Positions 5,894 through 6,221 of a DNA stretch of 6,221 bases are shown here, in pieces. The notes under the pieces were generated by a model. That model did not search any database, had not been told where the DNA came from, and saw nothing but the letters and a program-made list of their open reading frames with translations. Position 1 is the first letter of the stretch; each line of letters opens with the position of its first letter. The translations under genes were made by a program, and so were the position numbers. The DNA is from Caryophanales bacterium (GTDB lineage Bacteria; Bacillota_I; Bacilli_A; RFN20; CAG-826), in NCBI GenBank assembly GCA_022781015.1, contig JALEUF010000054.1, forward strand, positions 1 through 6,221. The letters are read 5' to 3'.

Positions 5894-5924
5894 AAAGAGT
5901 AAGCTTATTTTTTATATTAAAGCG

Positions 5925-5961
5925 GTGGTAACTTTCCCTATTAAAGTTGCTGCATTTCTTT
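5925..5961 (+). terminator. Possible weak terminator after tRNA-Arg
   Basis: GTGGTAACTTT (5925-5935) pairs with AAAGTTGCTGC (5943-5953) as an 11-pair stem with three G-U pairs around a CCCTATT loop, followed by ATTTCTTT. The T-run is imperfect, so this is a tentative call. Confidence 0.4.
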
Positions 5962-5978
5962 ATGCCAGGAATAAGCAC

Positions 5979-6009
5979 AAAAAAACTGCCATGAATTAAT
6001 CATGACAGT
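5979..6009 (-). terminator. Intrinsic terminator of the minus-strand gene at the right edge
   Basis: Arms 5985-5994 and 6000-6009 form a 10-pair stem with one mismatch and a 5-base loop. Seven A's at 5979-5985 become the T-run on the minus strand. It lies about 20 bases beyond that gene's stop codon. Confidence 0.85.
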
Positions 6010-6029
6010 CGTGTTACTTATTTTGCTAA

Positions 6030-6221
6030 TTAGATAGCTGGTAAGAAACCTGCAACAACTGCAAATATCATTAAGACAATGCAGATAACCATACAGGTGA
6101 TTTGGATTGGTTTGCTATTTTTGATGTATTTGACTTTTTTGTCGAATGGTTCGAACATGAAGTTTTCTTCAAACCATCTCTTTCCTCCGATTTGTAAGAT
6201 GCCACCGAAAGTAAGAGTGCT
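6030..6221 (-). CDS. C-terminal end of a membrane protein (partial, 5' cut by window)
   Basis: The minus-strand frame is open from the right edge to TAA (complement of 6030-6032), giving 63 residues. A polar, aromatic part (GGKRWFEENFMFEPFDKKVK at about residues 12-31) is followed by a strongly hydrophobic helix (about 40-61, ITCMVICIVLMIFAVVAG) ending four residues before the C-terminus. This is a tail-end membrane helix. A matching terminator lies just downstream, which supports a real gene. I do not recognise the family. It is transcribed toward tRNA-Arg, so the two units converge. Confidence 0.8.
   Translation of the reverse strand, partial: STLTFGGILQIGGKRWFEENFMFEPFDKKVKYIKNSKPIQITCMVICIVLMIFAVVAGFLPAI

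Overview
The window is AT-rich, uses the standard code with TAA stops, has Shine-Dalgarno sites and short overlapping genes, and has CCA-encoded tRNAs. This fits a low-GC Bacillota or Mycoplasmatota-like host-associated bacterium (Erysipelotrichia- or RF39-type lineages are possible). The placement is an inference from composition and gene style; no marker gene is present.

Layout. The left edge (2-148) is the C-terminal end of a membrane protein. It is followed by a small secreted-protein gene (160-969) broken by one in-frame TAA directly after its signal peptide. The rest of that reading frame is intact, and its Gly/Ser/Thr-rich core resembles the stem of leukocidin-type beta-pore-forming toxins (hypothesis). 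A strong intrinsic terminator (993-1042) closes this unit.

The central part (1128-4954) is a tight three-gene operon: a four-helix membrane protein, a family 3 glycoside hydrolase (beta-glucosidase type, catalytic residues present) and an alpha/beta hydrolase. The genes overlap by 23 and 11 bases, so translational coupling is likely. The natural reading is intracellular breakdown of an imported glycoside, possibly with removal of an acyl or ester group by the second hydrolase and with the membrane protein in an unknown supporting role. The substrate cannot be read from sequence.

The right part is a tRNA region. tRNA-Leu(CAG) follows the operon by 13 bases, and tRNA-Arg(CCG) lies about 765 bases further on. 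Between them is an accessory patch. Its main content is a 379-bp element with 27-bp perfect terminal inverted repeats and an exact 8-bp target duplication, which is a MITE or internally deleted insertion sequence. Beyond it lies a short GTCACCA tandem array. The right edge holds the C-terminal end of a minus-strand membrane protein with its own terminator.

No complete new defence or mobile system is visible. The best leads are the nonsense-interrupted toxin-like gene and the small transposable element.
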